Source: Phragmites australis (taxonomy: Eukaryota > Streptophyta > Magnoliopsida > Poales > Poaceae). From it: 64,000 nucleotides of DNA. The notes beneath the pieces were generated by a model. The model was not told the origin of the DNA. It ran no database searches and saw nothing but the letters and a program-made list of their open reading frames with translations. Shown in pieces: positions 10,693 to 22,025 of the stretch. The stretch is taken from the NCBI RefSeq assembly GCF_958298935.1, contig NC_084933.1, forward strand, positions 12,507,001 to 12,571,000, read 5' to 3'. The position numbers and the translations under genes are program-made. How positions within the stretch are numbered: position 1 is the first letter of the stretch; every line of letters begins with the position of its first letter.

Positions 10693-12679
10693 TGTAGGAT
10701 CGAGAATGGCGACTAGAGGAGGGTGAATAGACATCTCAACAATTTTCTTGCGAAATTGATGGCTTTCTACTATTCAAACACCCAACGCACCTATATAAGA
10801 GAATCACAACAGAACACAACACAAATACGCAGCGGAAAAACTACACCTACCCAGAAATTCTGGAAACTCTAGATAAAGATCAAAAAACAAACTAGGAGAT
10901 TCAAGAAAGTGGGTCTCATGGTTGGAATCAAACACTAGGTTCCATAGCAAACCATTCCATGACTCATCCCCACACAAAGGTTGAATCTTGAGAAAAGATC
11001 ACTCAAGGAACAAGAGATGAACACCGGGTGAATAAGATCTCCAAGATGATGGTCTAAAGGCAAGAGAATTCAAGACCCTATCACATATGTATGTGTATGT
11101 GAATTTTATGCCTTTAGCATCAAGAAGAACAACCTCTCAAGATGTTAAAATTTTATCTCAAAATGAAAAATAAAAATCAACACCGAAGAAGAAAAACTTG
11201 CACACAAGGAAAGAGAACTAAGAGAAGGAAACTAGAAGGAGAGAAATTCAAGCATATGAAACAAAATAAACTTCATTACTCAAATGGGTCACCCCTATTT
11301 TAGACGAATTATAAAGATTTTTCTCCCAAAACTCTCACTCTAAGCACTCATTCTCCTCTCATGTGGGTGGCACAAGGGGCTCAAATGGATGGTTCCTCCT
11401 CTCTTATAGCTTCGGACTGTTGTGATGCCTTTACGACTTAGCTTCGCCTCAACGCAAGCTTTGTAATGGTACCACGTACTTCTCTAGTCCTTCCACGGTT
11501 TTGAGGCCAAACCGCGAAACCATAGCACACTTCTCAAAGCATAACTAGCTGCCACTTGCTTCCACCTGAAACAAGTGCTCCGATGATAACACGTGTCATC
11601 TATCTTGCGATCTTGACCGATGGCAAGTCTCTCCCGCTTCCGATCCCTCGGATCGCCTTGTCACTTCCACTGGCATCCCTTTCGCTTGACTTTGTCAACA
11701 CGCCATCTTTATCCTCTGTTTTATGCTTTGCTTGACCTTCATGTGTATAGCTAGGATCACCCTTGACTTCGCTCGACCCACTTGATCATCTGGCACCAAG
11801 CACCTGCTTAGCCCTGATCACCCCCCGTCAAACCGCCAAGTTGCATCCGTCACTTGCACACCTTGAAATAAGCAAACACATTTCTCCACACTCTAAAACA
11901 TCTCCATATTAGCACAAAATCAAAGACTTCAACTTAAATCACATCCTGCAAAAAGCGTGAACACCGGATGTTTTGGTGTGTTCTGCTTTTGAACACTGGA
12001 CCATCCGGTGAGTGTAACACTATCTATTGCAGGAAAATTTTACACTCTACAAGAAAAGGTCTAGTGAAAACTTCCGGTGATCTCATATCCATCACCGGAT
12101 AATTCGGTATGTGCCAATCCACGGAACCACCTTTCTGCGACCTCTCTGCAACAAAAAGGTCTGGTGCATTCTCCGGTGTTCACAATCTCAGCACCGGACT
12201 ATCTAACGTACATAATCAAACTTGGCATAAAAAATCTCCTCTCTGCAGAAAATACTCCGACGCTCTTAGAGTCCATCACCGGACCATCTGATGTTTACTT
12301 TCATTTCTACTTGAGCACAGAAAATGCTCCGGTGATACCCTTCGGTGTAGCCACCACACTCACCAGATCTTCTGGTGCATTGATATCTAATTTCGCTTGA
12401 AAAATTGCTCTCTGCAGGAAATAGTCCGGCTAGTATACACTGCCCACACCGAAACTTCCGGTGAACACCGGAACATCCAATGTTTAAAGTGGAACTTTCG
12501 GTGTGGGTAATTTTTCTACATACAGAGAAGAATTCGCTAATTCCAAACACCGCTAACTTGAGTTAGTGATGAACAAGACCAAACATCCACAAACACATGC
12601 TAATCAAGTTTAAGCTAAATTAACTTTTGTCAATACCTCATCACATGCAAACCAAGGCACTTCTCCACTTGGTTTCTCA
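10693..12679 (-). repeat. 5' LTR of Sirevirus 1
   Basis: Direct repeat of 1338-3891, beginning TGTAGGATCGAGAATGG and ending GGTTTCTCA. It lacks the roughly 130-base block that carries the TATA box in the other LTR and lacks the 380-base insertion. It carries the same dispersed CACCGGA..TCCGGTG palindromes in more decayed form near 11960-12500. Confidence 0.88.
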
Positions 12680-12684
12680 CGAGT

Positions 12685-13097
12685 GTACCCACGGGCGCGC
12701 TAAAACTGGTAGATACCCGTATGAGAAAGCATTATCTATATTCGCCACACCTGATTGACATTCCTAGTTTTGATAGAAGGGGTTAATTTAGTATGTGATT
12801 GCAGTTAAGTCTAGATTCGAGTGAAATCTCGAAAATTCATGTGGCAGTTCTCCGTTTCCAAATAGGAGATTGATCGTTGTTAATATGAATCCGAGAACCT
12901 AGACCGAAGAAAATGAACAATTTAAACGCTATTCATTAGGATGTACAATTTGATAGATGGGCAATGTGAACTTGAAAGTCAAATTCTTTGAAGTACCACA
13001 TCACTATACATAAGTTTGGCCATAGCTTATCGTGATACAATGTGTCGTATCCAAGCTTGTGCCGGTTGGTCTTAGCTCATACTATTAATTTTTTTAA
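12685..13097. other. Spacer, no gene seen
   Basis: Unassigned AT-rich DNA between the Sirevirus and the LINE remnant. It should be the continuation of the sequence at 735-1332 before the Sirevirus inserted. Confidence 0.4.
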
Positions 13098-15540
13098 AGG
13101 AACTGATAAGAGAACTACCTCTCATATTAATAAGAAGAGGCTCGATGGGCAAAAAGTTTTAGGAAGCCATGGTACAAATCGTGGATTAGGGAAATCGAAA
13201 AGTGCCCTAACCCAAAAGGAAAGCCTATTCGCTCGCTAATAGGCACTAAGGTGGCGCGCTCCCACAAAAGTCCAAGGAGAGACCTCATCCTCGATAAGGC
13301 GGATGGCATGAGCCAAGGCCATCTTCTTGTGGTAAAAAATCTGTCGATTGCGTTATTTTCAAATCTCCCAGGAAACAAGCAGAAGATGAGATGTGATCTC
13401 TTTCCGTGGGGTGTTCCGTGCATTAGCCATAGCTAACCACCATTAATGCATGGTGTCCGATGGCAACCATTGACTTGGGTGAATTGCTGATTGGCCTAGC
13501 CAAGTCATGATATGGTGCCAGATGCGATGGGTGTACTGATAGTCCACAAGAAGGTGAAGAGAGGTCTCCAAAAATCTTTGACAAAGGCTGCAGATTGGAT
13601 GTGAAGTCCCTCCTCGCTTTGCCAAGCGATCTGCTGTCCAAAGTCTATTCTAGACCGCAAGCCAAGAAAATAACTTACACTTGGGCGACGGCCATACTTT
13701 CTGGAAGATGGTGGTGTAGTCGCAGTCAGTGCATCCCTAGAATTGCATTCTGTTCATCGAGGATGTGGAGAACTCCATGGACATGGACATCCTCCAAAAA
13801 AATATCATTTGAAGACTATGGCTGCAAGGAAACCTTGCGAGTCGCATTCCACAGGGATATAGCCTAACAAATATGCTAGGTGGACGTCGTTTAGGTGAAG
13901 TTGATATCTTGGATCCAAGAGTTGATGTGCAGAGCTTCACACAAGCTCTTACGCTTACCGCTGCAGGCATTGAAGATGAGTGGGGTGAAGTCCCTAGGCC
14001 TCAACCCCCCCCCCCCCAAGTTCAGACCAAGTTTTAGAAGGAGATGGAAGTGTTATTGCCAATTACAATATCCGTTGCAGCTGCAAAGAGCAGCCTGTTA
14101 GTTCTGTCACAAGGTATGTCTAAGCCCACCTAAAGCTTGTGTGGAGACTTCCACTCGTGCCAAAGTCACCGTTGGCGCAGCGCCCGAGCAAAGGCATCTA
14201 TTTGAAGAACACCGTGATTACCCATGTCTTTGGGACAACATGCATGGTCCTAATTGACCTTGCAGCTTCCTCTTGTTATCCGTTGACAGCCCAACCAGAG
14301 GAAACGCCTCACTGCATCAATTTCTCTAAGTGTTGCAGGAGAGGCCTTAATAGCCGTGAGGAAGTACATTGGCTGGGATGATAGCATGGACTTAACTAAG
14401 GTCAGTCAGCCACTATGGTTGATGAGCTTGCCCTGTAAAGAGGCCATTTTTCTAGTAGTTCTATCCACCAGCGGTTGAAGGTCGCCTCTTTTAAGGCGCT
14501 TAGTGGAGAGTGGGAGGCCGAGATATGTGATCGGGGAGCCAACACGAAGGACTAGTAGGCCGATGAGGACTTCGTCCATGCTAATCTCAGAACATTTGAT
14601 CGTTGTGACCGAATTTTTGGCAAAATTTGTCCTTAAACCTATTGCTTCCCCAAAGTTATCGAGGATAGAGGCCATAGCGGAGACATCTATAGTTGTTAGA
14701 GATACGAAGACAACCGCATCGTCAGCGTATATGGAGATCCGCAAGTCTGGGCGTTGCCCATGCAAAGATGCCAATTGGCCCCACTCCACAGCATGCGTAA
14801 GGATACACTACAACGGATCTATGGCAATGACAAACAACAATAGGGAAAGAGGATCGCCTTGCCGAAGACCACACCTATGTATGATTGGAGGATTAGGGAC
14901 TACATTAAGGAAGACCCTGGATGATGAATTGGCAAAAGTAGAGGAGATCTAGTTGCACTATTGGTGTGGGAAGCAAAGATGAGAGAGGAGGCCTAGGAGA
15001 TACTCCCAGCGGACGGAGTCAAAGGCTTTAGTAATGTCAAGCTTGAAGAGAAGGGTTGGCATTCTAGAACGATTAGGCTATTTGGCCGTATTCCTGACAG
15101 ATATGTAATTGTCATGGATGGATCTTCCTTTAATAAAAGCGCTCTAGCAGCCAGACACGATGGGGTGCATATGAGGAGCCAAACGAAGCGCAAGGGTTTT
15201 AGAATCGATCTTAGTTATTGAGTGGATCAGACTGATGGGCATGTAGACGGTGATTTTTTTTCCACACCGTCCTTTTTTGGAAGGAGCACAATGTTTGCAG
15301 AGTTAAGTAGGTGAAAATAACTGTTGCAGCTGTTCGAGAGGAAAGTATGAATGACTTGAGTCACATTCCCTTTCATGATATATCAGTATTTCCAAAAGAA
15401 AAGGCGAGTGAAGCTATCCAGCACAGAGGTCTTGCTTGGGGCGACACGACAAATAGCATAGTAGATTTCGTTAGCTGTGATTGGGCCAGCCAATCTGTCC
15501 TTAACAATTATTTTCTTATCAAAAGAACTCGTTCATAGAA
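13098..15540 (-). pseudogene. L1-type LINE remnant (reverse transcriptase and zf-RVT region)
   Basis: Minus-strand pieces of a non-LTR retrotransposon. Near 15065-14980 is LLFKLDITKAFDSVRWEYL. Near 14890-14830 is HRCGLRQGDPLSLLLFVIAI. At 14789-14406 is the catalytic YADDAVVF block followed by GSPITYLGLPLS. At about 13620-13440 is the C-terminal Cys-rich region (LCQRFLETSLHLLV..) typical of plant L1 zf-RVT. The ORF is split by many stops and frameshifts. The 3' end is marked by a short T-run on the plus strand near 13090-13098, the complement of a poly(A) tail. The 5' end and the endonuclease are missing, as is common for truncated LINEs. I found no convincing target duplication. Confidence 0.85.
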
Positions 15541-17038
15541 TAGTTCTCTTTTTAGGGACTGTTCATAGAATAGTTCATTAGTACCTAATCTCGTATGAGG
15601 TTTTTAACTTTGGATGGAAGGAAATCGAAGACCTGACGCCTCCCATGCATCATTCCGTCGGTGTTGTGGCGTGGATCGGAGTGGTGGCCGGTGCGCGGCA
15701 CTGTTCGGAGTTAACCCAGCAGAACAGTGGAGTGCTCTGGCGATAGGCTGGTGGGGGACGGTCGACGGGCAGCTCGGCTCGATCTAAATGCCGAACGCAC
15801 GGCCGGAATCTACCTCCATCTTCCGGCCTTTATTGCAGCAGCCGCGGTGCTGCCGGCTGCCGCTGCCTGCGCACGACGAAAACGCCCGCCCGCGAAAAAA
15901 AAGAGAAGCGGTCTGCATGATATGGCCGGTGCTGACATCGCTCGCTGCAAAACACGCATGCGTCCGTGCTTTTTGTGCGCAAATCACCGGGAATACATCG
16001 TGCGAGGAGAGAAAATTGTAGCTCCGGGGATTCGAGCTGTTGCTGTACTGTATTGGGGAAGCTTGGGAAATACATACGTATACGTTATCTTGACTGTCAA
16101 TTTCATTTACATGGTATCTATTTATCCATTGATTTTTTTATATATCATATGATTCTTTAATCTATTATTTTAATATGAATATCAACACAAATAAACAATG
16201 TGATAAACCATACGTCCACATATATAAATGGAAATTTCTCTTCGGAGAAGCTCTAGGTACGCGCAGAGAACTTAGATACCGTTGTCAATTTGAATGTATG
16301 CATTTGTGAAACACTTTTACTTGTTACAGATTTAACAATAATATCATACAACTTATAGGTGGACAAATCCTTACTTTAGAAACTTTGTCAGCCGAGAGAT
16401 TGCAAGATGAAATCCAGAAATAACCTAACCTCGTTGTGTAGTTAGTGGGGCTCACATGGTAGCTTCTAGTCATATCACATCGGCGTTGTTCCAATAACAT
16501 GCAAGACTATTAAAACGTTAAATATGTGATTAGTTGCCCGCATGGCTTTCAGGGTAAACTGAGAGGTCGATCAGGTTAATTGAGCCACGCTCTCAGATAC
16601 AGAGGAACTTTGTTTGATTGCTTGTCTCGGTGGAGTGGAAAAACCTTTTTTGTTGGCTGCATGAATATGTGGAGCCAAAAGTAAAAAAAGAAAGAAAAAA
16701 GTTTACCGTTATGTTTTATATATTAACAGAATACTTTTGATAACACTTAACTAGTTTAACTTGTTAAGCCTTAAGCCTACTTTGAAATACAATAATCTCA
16801 CTTAATATGCAGTAATAACTCATTAACAACATACTTAGCTGCGGCCTACTTCTCAGAGATGCTGGAATCGAGTGTACCCCAGAACAAGGCTACACAGGGA
16901 ATCTTGCATATATGCCGATGCAAAACCCTCTGGCAATCCCAGCAATCAAGCAAATGTTAAAGTATGATGGGTGAGCTTCTATGTAAAAATGGGAGTATAG
17001 TTTTAAAAGTGTATAGTTTTAGAGTAAAAATGTTAAAG
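15541..17038. other. Intergenic, no gene seen
   Basis: Mixed composition with a GC-rich patch at 15640-15910 and AT-rich DNA after it. Frames are short and lack recognisable domains. The word TTCATAGAATAGTTC occurs twice (15533 and 15566), probably a small local duplication. Confidence 0.4.
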
Positions 17039-17414
17039 TATAGTTTTAGAGCCAAATGTCTCCAGTTGAGTAAGCACAATTTAATAAGAAAAAAAATGCA
17101 GACTCTTATTGCACGTTTAAGGCCTGTTGGAGTGCTGAAGTATGAGGTAGCCTCCATGTGGGGGAGGTGGTGGGAGTGTTTAAGGGTCAGGAAGCCTCCG
17201 CGTTTATATGTTTTTAGGGTTAAGACTGGTGTATGGTTTTAGAGCAAAATGTCTCGAGTTAAGTAAGCATAATTTAATAGGAAAAAATGCAGACTCTTAT
17301 TGTATGTTTGAGGCCTGTTGGAGTGCTGAATTATGAGAGAGGCTTCATGTGAGGGAGGTGGTGGGAGCGTTTAAGGGTGAGGGAGCCTCCACATTTATAT
17401 GCTTTTGGGGTCAA
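17039..17414. repeat. Tandem duplication, two copies of about 190 bp
   Basis: The unit starting TATAGTTTTAGAGCCAAATG at about 17039 recurs at about 17232 (TATGGTTTTAGAGCAAAATG). Both hold AAAAATGCAGACTCTTATTG, GGCCTGTTGGAGTGCTGAA and GCCTCC..TTTATATG in the same order. The copies differ at scattered bases. No coding capacity is seen. Confidence 0.8.
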
Positions 17415-18111
17415 CTGGCTGATGCAGCTCAATATCACGTCCTTAAGCGATCCAATCAGTTTAAATTTGTAGCCGTATAATTTGGTCTCTGGTGAATACA
17501 AACATAACTTGATATTCATGTACCGTTTGTTTCAAAAAGATACAAATGTACGGATGTTCACCTTACACAGTTACACCAACCTTGAAACAACAGCCCGATA
17601 GACGGATCCCATTAAATTCCTCCTGTTCGAGGCAAAGGGTAAAGGATTGGCCGGCTATCTGATCAAGATAGCGCGACGGATCATCGATCTGGCCCTGCCA
17701 GCCGGACGCCTGGACCAGCTGCCAGGGCGCAGTGGCACGGCGCCTCTCCCGTGGCGTCGTATGATTTTGGAGGTCGCCCCACAGGGAGCGGACACCGGAT
17801 CACGCATCCACACGGCCGACGGCACACCCTTCGCTCTCTACACCGTCGTCTGAACCGAAGGAAATCACGCGCCTCTCATCTGAGATGCCGCCGGTTCGCA
17901 CGCGATGGAGGCGCGAGGCAGAGGCACCGCCACCGCCACCGCCACGAACGCCGCGCGCGTTTGGAGCCTTGTCCCTGTACGCGTCCCGGCCGGGGCCTCC
18001 ACGTACACACGTACGGTATTTTTCTCCCTGTTCTTAGGTCCGAGGTATATAGAAATTTCGGATCAAATAAGTTTGGAACGCTCCTGGGCTGGTTGGCGCA
18101 CTTTGAAGGGT
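17415..18111. other. Intergenic with a GC-rich patch, no gene seen
   Basis: 17640-18000 is GC-rich with a short CCACCG repeat near 17928-17948 and several overlapping frames on both strands, none with a recognisable domain. It could be a decayed promoter or first exon, but I cannot support that. Confidence 0.35.
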
Positions 18112-19251
18112 GACTACTACAAAATAGGTTTTATATATTGTTTATCACTGTCGGATCGTTAAACACCAGCAATGATAATAATTTTACTACCGGTTAAAAA
18201 AATAGATATTATTGCTAGCTCTAGAAAACTTATTACTGCCGGCTTATAATAAAAATCAGCAATGATAATATCACTATCAATTTTTAACTCGAACCGACAG
18301 TGATAAGGAATCTGAATCCGAAATTTTCATTGAATCCGGTTTTGACTCGCTGGCCTCGTGTCCGCAAGTGGCTCAATCTTGATCCTCTCTCCCTTATCTC
18401 AGCTCGGCCTCCTCTCTCCATCTTATCTCTTCAATCGATCTGATCGAACCCTTCCTCTTTCTCCTCCCTCTCTCTCGATCTCAAACTGGATCTCAAGATG
18501 AGGTGCGTCAGTGGCTGGCCGTTGGCCGCCACCGTCCTCCTCCTCCTACTCCTTCATTCGTAGGTGAAGAGGGAGGAGATGAGGCAGAGACGAAGTCAAC
18601 AATGCGACCAGAGGAGCATAGCGGTGTGATGGCTCTTGTCGAAGTAGCTGCTGCGACGGCGTGCTTTGGTGGTAGCACTCGATCGTGCGCAATGGAGAAG
18701 GAGAGCTCGGGAAGGGGAAGGAGTTCAGGTCGTGGGCGAGCTTGACGGAGCATAGCGGTTGGCAACAAGGAAGATGACTTGAGCACGAGCGATGGTGAGG
18801 TCCATGACGGCGACCCAAGTTCAACGCCTAGATTCGGATCTATGTGCTATGGTGGCGACCTTCGTGCCGCTGCATTTTTCTATGTAGGGTGTGGTGCTCG
18901 TGTGTGATGGCGGTGAGGGTGGCTCCTCGGTGCGGTGGCCGTCGTAGGGTGAGGTGGCCAGGGGCGGTGAGGACGGCTTGAGCTTGACGAGATCCTCCAT
19001 GGGGGCTCCTTGGTGAGGGCGATGAGGGCGACTACTCGGTGTGGTGGTAGCCGCAAGGCGAGGTAGCCAGGGGCAGTGATGGCATCTAAGCCGGCTCAAT
19101 TCGAGTCAGTTGGTTTCATTTAATTTTTTTTATTTTTTAAAGGGGCAACATTACCGATTTGGAAACCGACAGTGATAGCTCTCTAACTATCACTGTTTAC
19201 TACTAACTGTTGGTTTTAAAATCAGTAATGTAGACATTTTTTATAGTAGTA
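18112..19251. mobile_element. Non-autonomous CACTA-like element
   Basis: The left end reads GACTACTACAAAATAGG and the complement of the right end reads TACTACTATAAAAAATG, a decayed CACTA-type inverted repeat. Both flanks carry short repeats such as CCGACAGTGATA and ATCAGTAATG in inverted copies (18130-18310, 19140-19240), like CACTA subterminal repeats. The 750-base GC-rich interior encodes no transposase. A clear 3-bp target duplication was not found, so the exact ends are uncertain. Confidence 0.55.
18498..18563 (+). CDS. Signal-peptide-like mini-ORF inside the small CACTA element
   Basis: A 21-codon frame with an A at -3 of its ATG encodes MRCVSGWPLAATVLLLLLLHS followed by a stop. Its hydrophobic core resembles a secretory signal peptide. 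It sits in a GC-rich interior preceded by CT-rich leader-like DNA (18400-18480) and may be the first exon of a captured host gene. Function is unknown and it could be chance. Confidence 0.25.
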   Translation: MRCVSGWPLAATVLLLLLLHS

Positions 19252-19854
19252 ATGTTAGACGAAATGTAATGGTAGCTTGAGGAAATAAATGGCGAGCTCA
19301 ATCCAGGCAAAGTATGCATTCATCGGCACATCGGAAACGGCTTGCTTCACTGCATTTTACGTTGCAGATCGACAGATACTACTTCTATATAGACAATAAA
19401 GTCAAAACCATGTAAAATTTTCAGGAAAATGAGTTTCTAGCTTGAGGAAACGAGAGGCAGATCCGCAGTTATATATCTATCCGATCGACGGGTCGAGTGA
19501 AAAATTTCTCTGGCATTTATTCCCTGTATAATCGCTGATACAGGACTGTACGTACGAAGTCGATTGAACCTGGGGACAATTTTATTCAACACGTTTTGTC
19601 GTTCATGCACGGTCGTTCCTACCAGCAGGATTATTATACACGTACACCGCACTGAAGTACAAGTGAACATTTATAATTTCGTACCTATGTGATGCATGCT
19701 GCGTAGGAATATAAGCAACCGAAAAATTATTTAAATGTGCTGGTGGGGGATAAACTGCCAGATGCACCTGCGCAACATTTCGAAGAAAATTGTGGGACAC
19801 GATCCCCATGTAGGATGAGATAATTCCTCAAACCAAATATATCATAATATCATT
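19252..19854. other. Intergenic, no gene seen
   Basis: Unique-looking sequence between two small transposons. Only short frames without recognisable features. Confidence 0.4.
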
Positions 19855-20110
19855 CTCCCTCCGTTCAAGGATGTGACGTGTATTCTGTTTCGAAAAAGAT
19901 AAATTTTATAAGTTTTGATCGATAATTAGTCAAATTATATATATATTTAGTATATAAATTTTATTTCAATAGATTTGTATTTCAATGTAATTTTAATATG
20001 ATATTAGTTTTAAAGCAATTGACAACATATTATAAAAATTTAACGGTCAAAGTTTACTTTTGATGAATTTTTCAAAACAAAATACGCCTTATATTTATGA
20101 ATGGAGGAAA
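19855..20110. mobile_element. Stowaway-like MITE (Tc1/mariner)
   Basis: About 256 bases starting CTCCCTCCGTTCAAGG and ending TTTATGAATGGAGGAAA, inverted ends of the Stowaway CTCCCTCCGT type. The interior is AT-rich and includes GGTCAAAGTTTACTTTTG, a word common in grass Stowaways. The right end is followed by TA; the left-flank TA is not preserved. Non-coding. Confidence 0.75.
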
Positions 20111-21477
20111 TAATTCACAAGAGCTGATTTTATAATGTTCCTTGGGACAGTTCTGCCAGACTTTGTTAGGTTGTTTATTAGCAAAAAAACGAGTAGCTTG
20201 ATGCAATATGGATATAATTTTTAATTCAATCGCAAACAAGTAAACTGCATCTGATAGAATAAAGCTACTTACCTTCGCAAAACAAAAAGAATAAAGATAC
20301 TTTATTATTATTAGGAGGTAATAATCAGCTGTATGTCTCTCTCAAAGAACAAGAAAAAACTTTGCTTTTCAGAACTTGATATTAATAGCTAGTAAATGGT
20401 TTCTAATCTCTAATGCATGCATAGATAATGCTTTCTTGAGTATTGTCATCAAGCATAATAAACTAATAGTACGCTAGCTCCAAGTCAGTTCACACGGGGC
20501 GTCCAGTCAAGATCTACCAACCACATTTGGTTGGTTGGCTCCATTATACATGTGAATTTGTTTCCCAGTAATCAAAGATGGGACTAACAATTCTGCAACG
20601 CGAAAATAATGTTAAATTTGTTGCATCTTGAGCTTCGAGGATGCTTCTTGCTTGCAGCGAAACGCTGCATTTCCATGATTGAACCGCGTACGTACAGTAG
20701 CTCCATGTGGTGCGCTGCACAGACAACTCAGTAACCTCAAGGCAAGACAAAATTGTATAGTACGAATTCTATCCCCAATTTGTTTCCGACTTGACATCTT
20801 TCATCTCACTTGGTTGAAAATCGCTTGTTCTTTTGTCATTTTTCTTACCTTTCGGTCTCACCACGTGATTCGTGCTTCGGCGAGCTTGTTGCTCGAAAGA
20901 GCTTGGCCGGATTTGCCCAGATAGTGAGGGAGGAGGGAGCAGCGACGGCGGTGGCAGCGTTAGGCTCCGAAGTGGCATCACGATGAAAGCCACATGGAAG
21001 AATGGATTAGGGGAGGTGGTTGCGCCGGTGCCAAATGGAAGGAAAATAGGGAACAATTAGGATGGTGGCAAGGAGCTGGTGACATAGAATTGAAGTAAGC
21101 TGTTATTCGTATAATTGTATGTGCAGTTGTTAGGATTGGAGGCTAAGTTGTAAAAACTTTGTTACGATACATTAGCTACATTAGATAAGTTTACATTATC
21201 TATCTTGTTATCTTAATATGAATAGTTTTTAGAATCTTTTCATCATCTCTTAAAGCATCCCTGGTCCTTACAATTATTCAGCTATATATCCGCTAACTTT
21301 CTTGTAATGCAAAAATATATTCAAATCTTAGCCATTCGACCAACAATTGTTGGCCCCCGCCCACCTCAGTATAACCGGCCCGATGGGTACTTGTCGGGGC
21401 GCCTAGCATTTCAGGCAAACTAACTGTACAATTAATTTCTTTAAAACTTTATGTGTATGTCAAATTTTAGTGGAGAC
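20111..21477. other. Intergenic, no gene seen
   Basis: AT-rich DNA with a modest GC patch at 20880-21050. Frames are short and lack motifs. It lies directly left of the big CACTA element. Confidence 0.4.
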
Positions 21478-21557
21478 AATTACTAAGTACAGAACGATAC
21501 TGTACAGCGGGTGGAAATGCTTTTTCATAAGCGTTTAGCGTACCCGTCTGCAACCGA

Positions 21558-21842
21558 AGGTCTGTGAAAATCAACAGGCGCAAAAGTGACTGCCTGTGAA
21601 AATCGATTTCCACAGGCGGTCCACATAAAGAACCGCATGTGGAAAACGATTTTCACAGGCGGTTCCTAATGTTATTTCCACAGGCGGTTGGCTTAATAAA
21701 CCGCCTGTGAAAATAGTTTTTCAGAGGCGGTTCTTTATGTCAACCGCTTGTGGAAATCGATTTCCACAGGCGGTCCACATTAGCTGCCGTCTTAGATATA
21801 AAGATTTCCACAGGCGATTCCGTAAGAGAACCGCCTGTGGTA
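21558..21842. repeat. Left subterminal repeats of the CACTA element
   Basis: Inverted and direct copies of TTTCCACAGGCGGTTC and GAACCGCCTGTGGAAA alternate over about 285 bases. In CACTA elements such repeats bind the element's own protein. The spelling matches the blocks at 28272-28487 and 32668-33010. Confidence 0.85.
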
Positions 21843-22025
21843 TGTATTTTTAAAAAAAATATAATTAGAATATATTTTATTCCATCCAGATTTCACACAG
21901 TTTCAATAACAATATGAATAGCATCACATATTTCAATATTTAACACAAGTACAATAATATTCACAACATCACAAGCCTATATAGCTAAGAGTCGCTCTCC
22001 CACACACAAAGTCTCGGATGGCTAG

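Larger units (their letters stand above)
1338..12679 (-). mobile_element. Sirevirus-type Ty1/Copia LTR retrotransposon, full structure but broken genes
   Basis: Two long direct repeats (1338-3891 and 10693-12679) bracket minus-strand gag and pol in Copia order (gag, protease, integrase, reverse transcriptase, RNase H). In transcription sense the right copy is the 5' LTR. A degenerate initiator-Met primer site abuts it and polypurine tracts lie before the 3' LTR. Sirevirus assignment rests on long LTRs filled with the CACCGGA..TCCGGTG palindrome, an extended coiled-coil gag C-terminus and several polypurine tracts, features described for this Copia lineage. Every coding part has stops or frameshifts, so the copy is dead. 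It sits between the bHLH promoter and a LINE remnant. Flanking duplication CGGGT/CGAGT. Confidence 0.9.
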
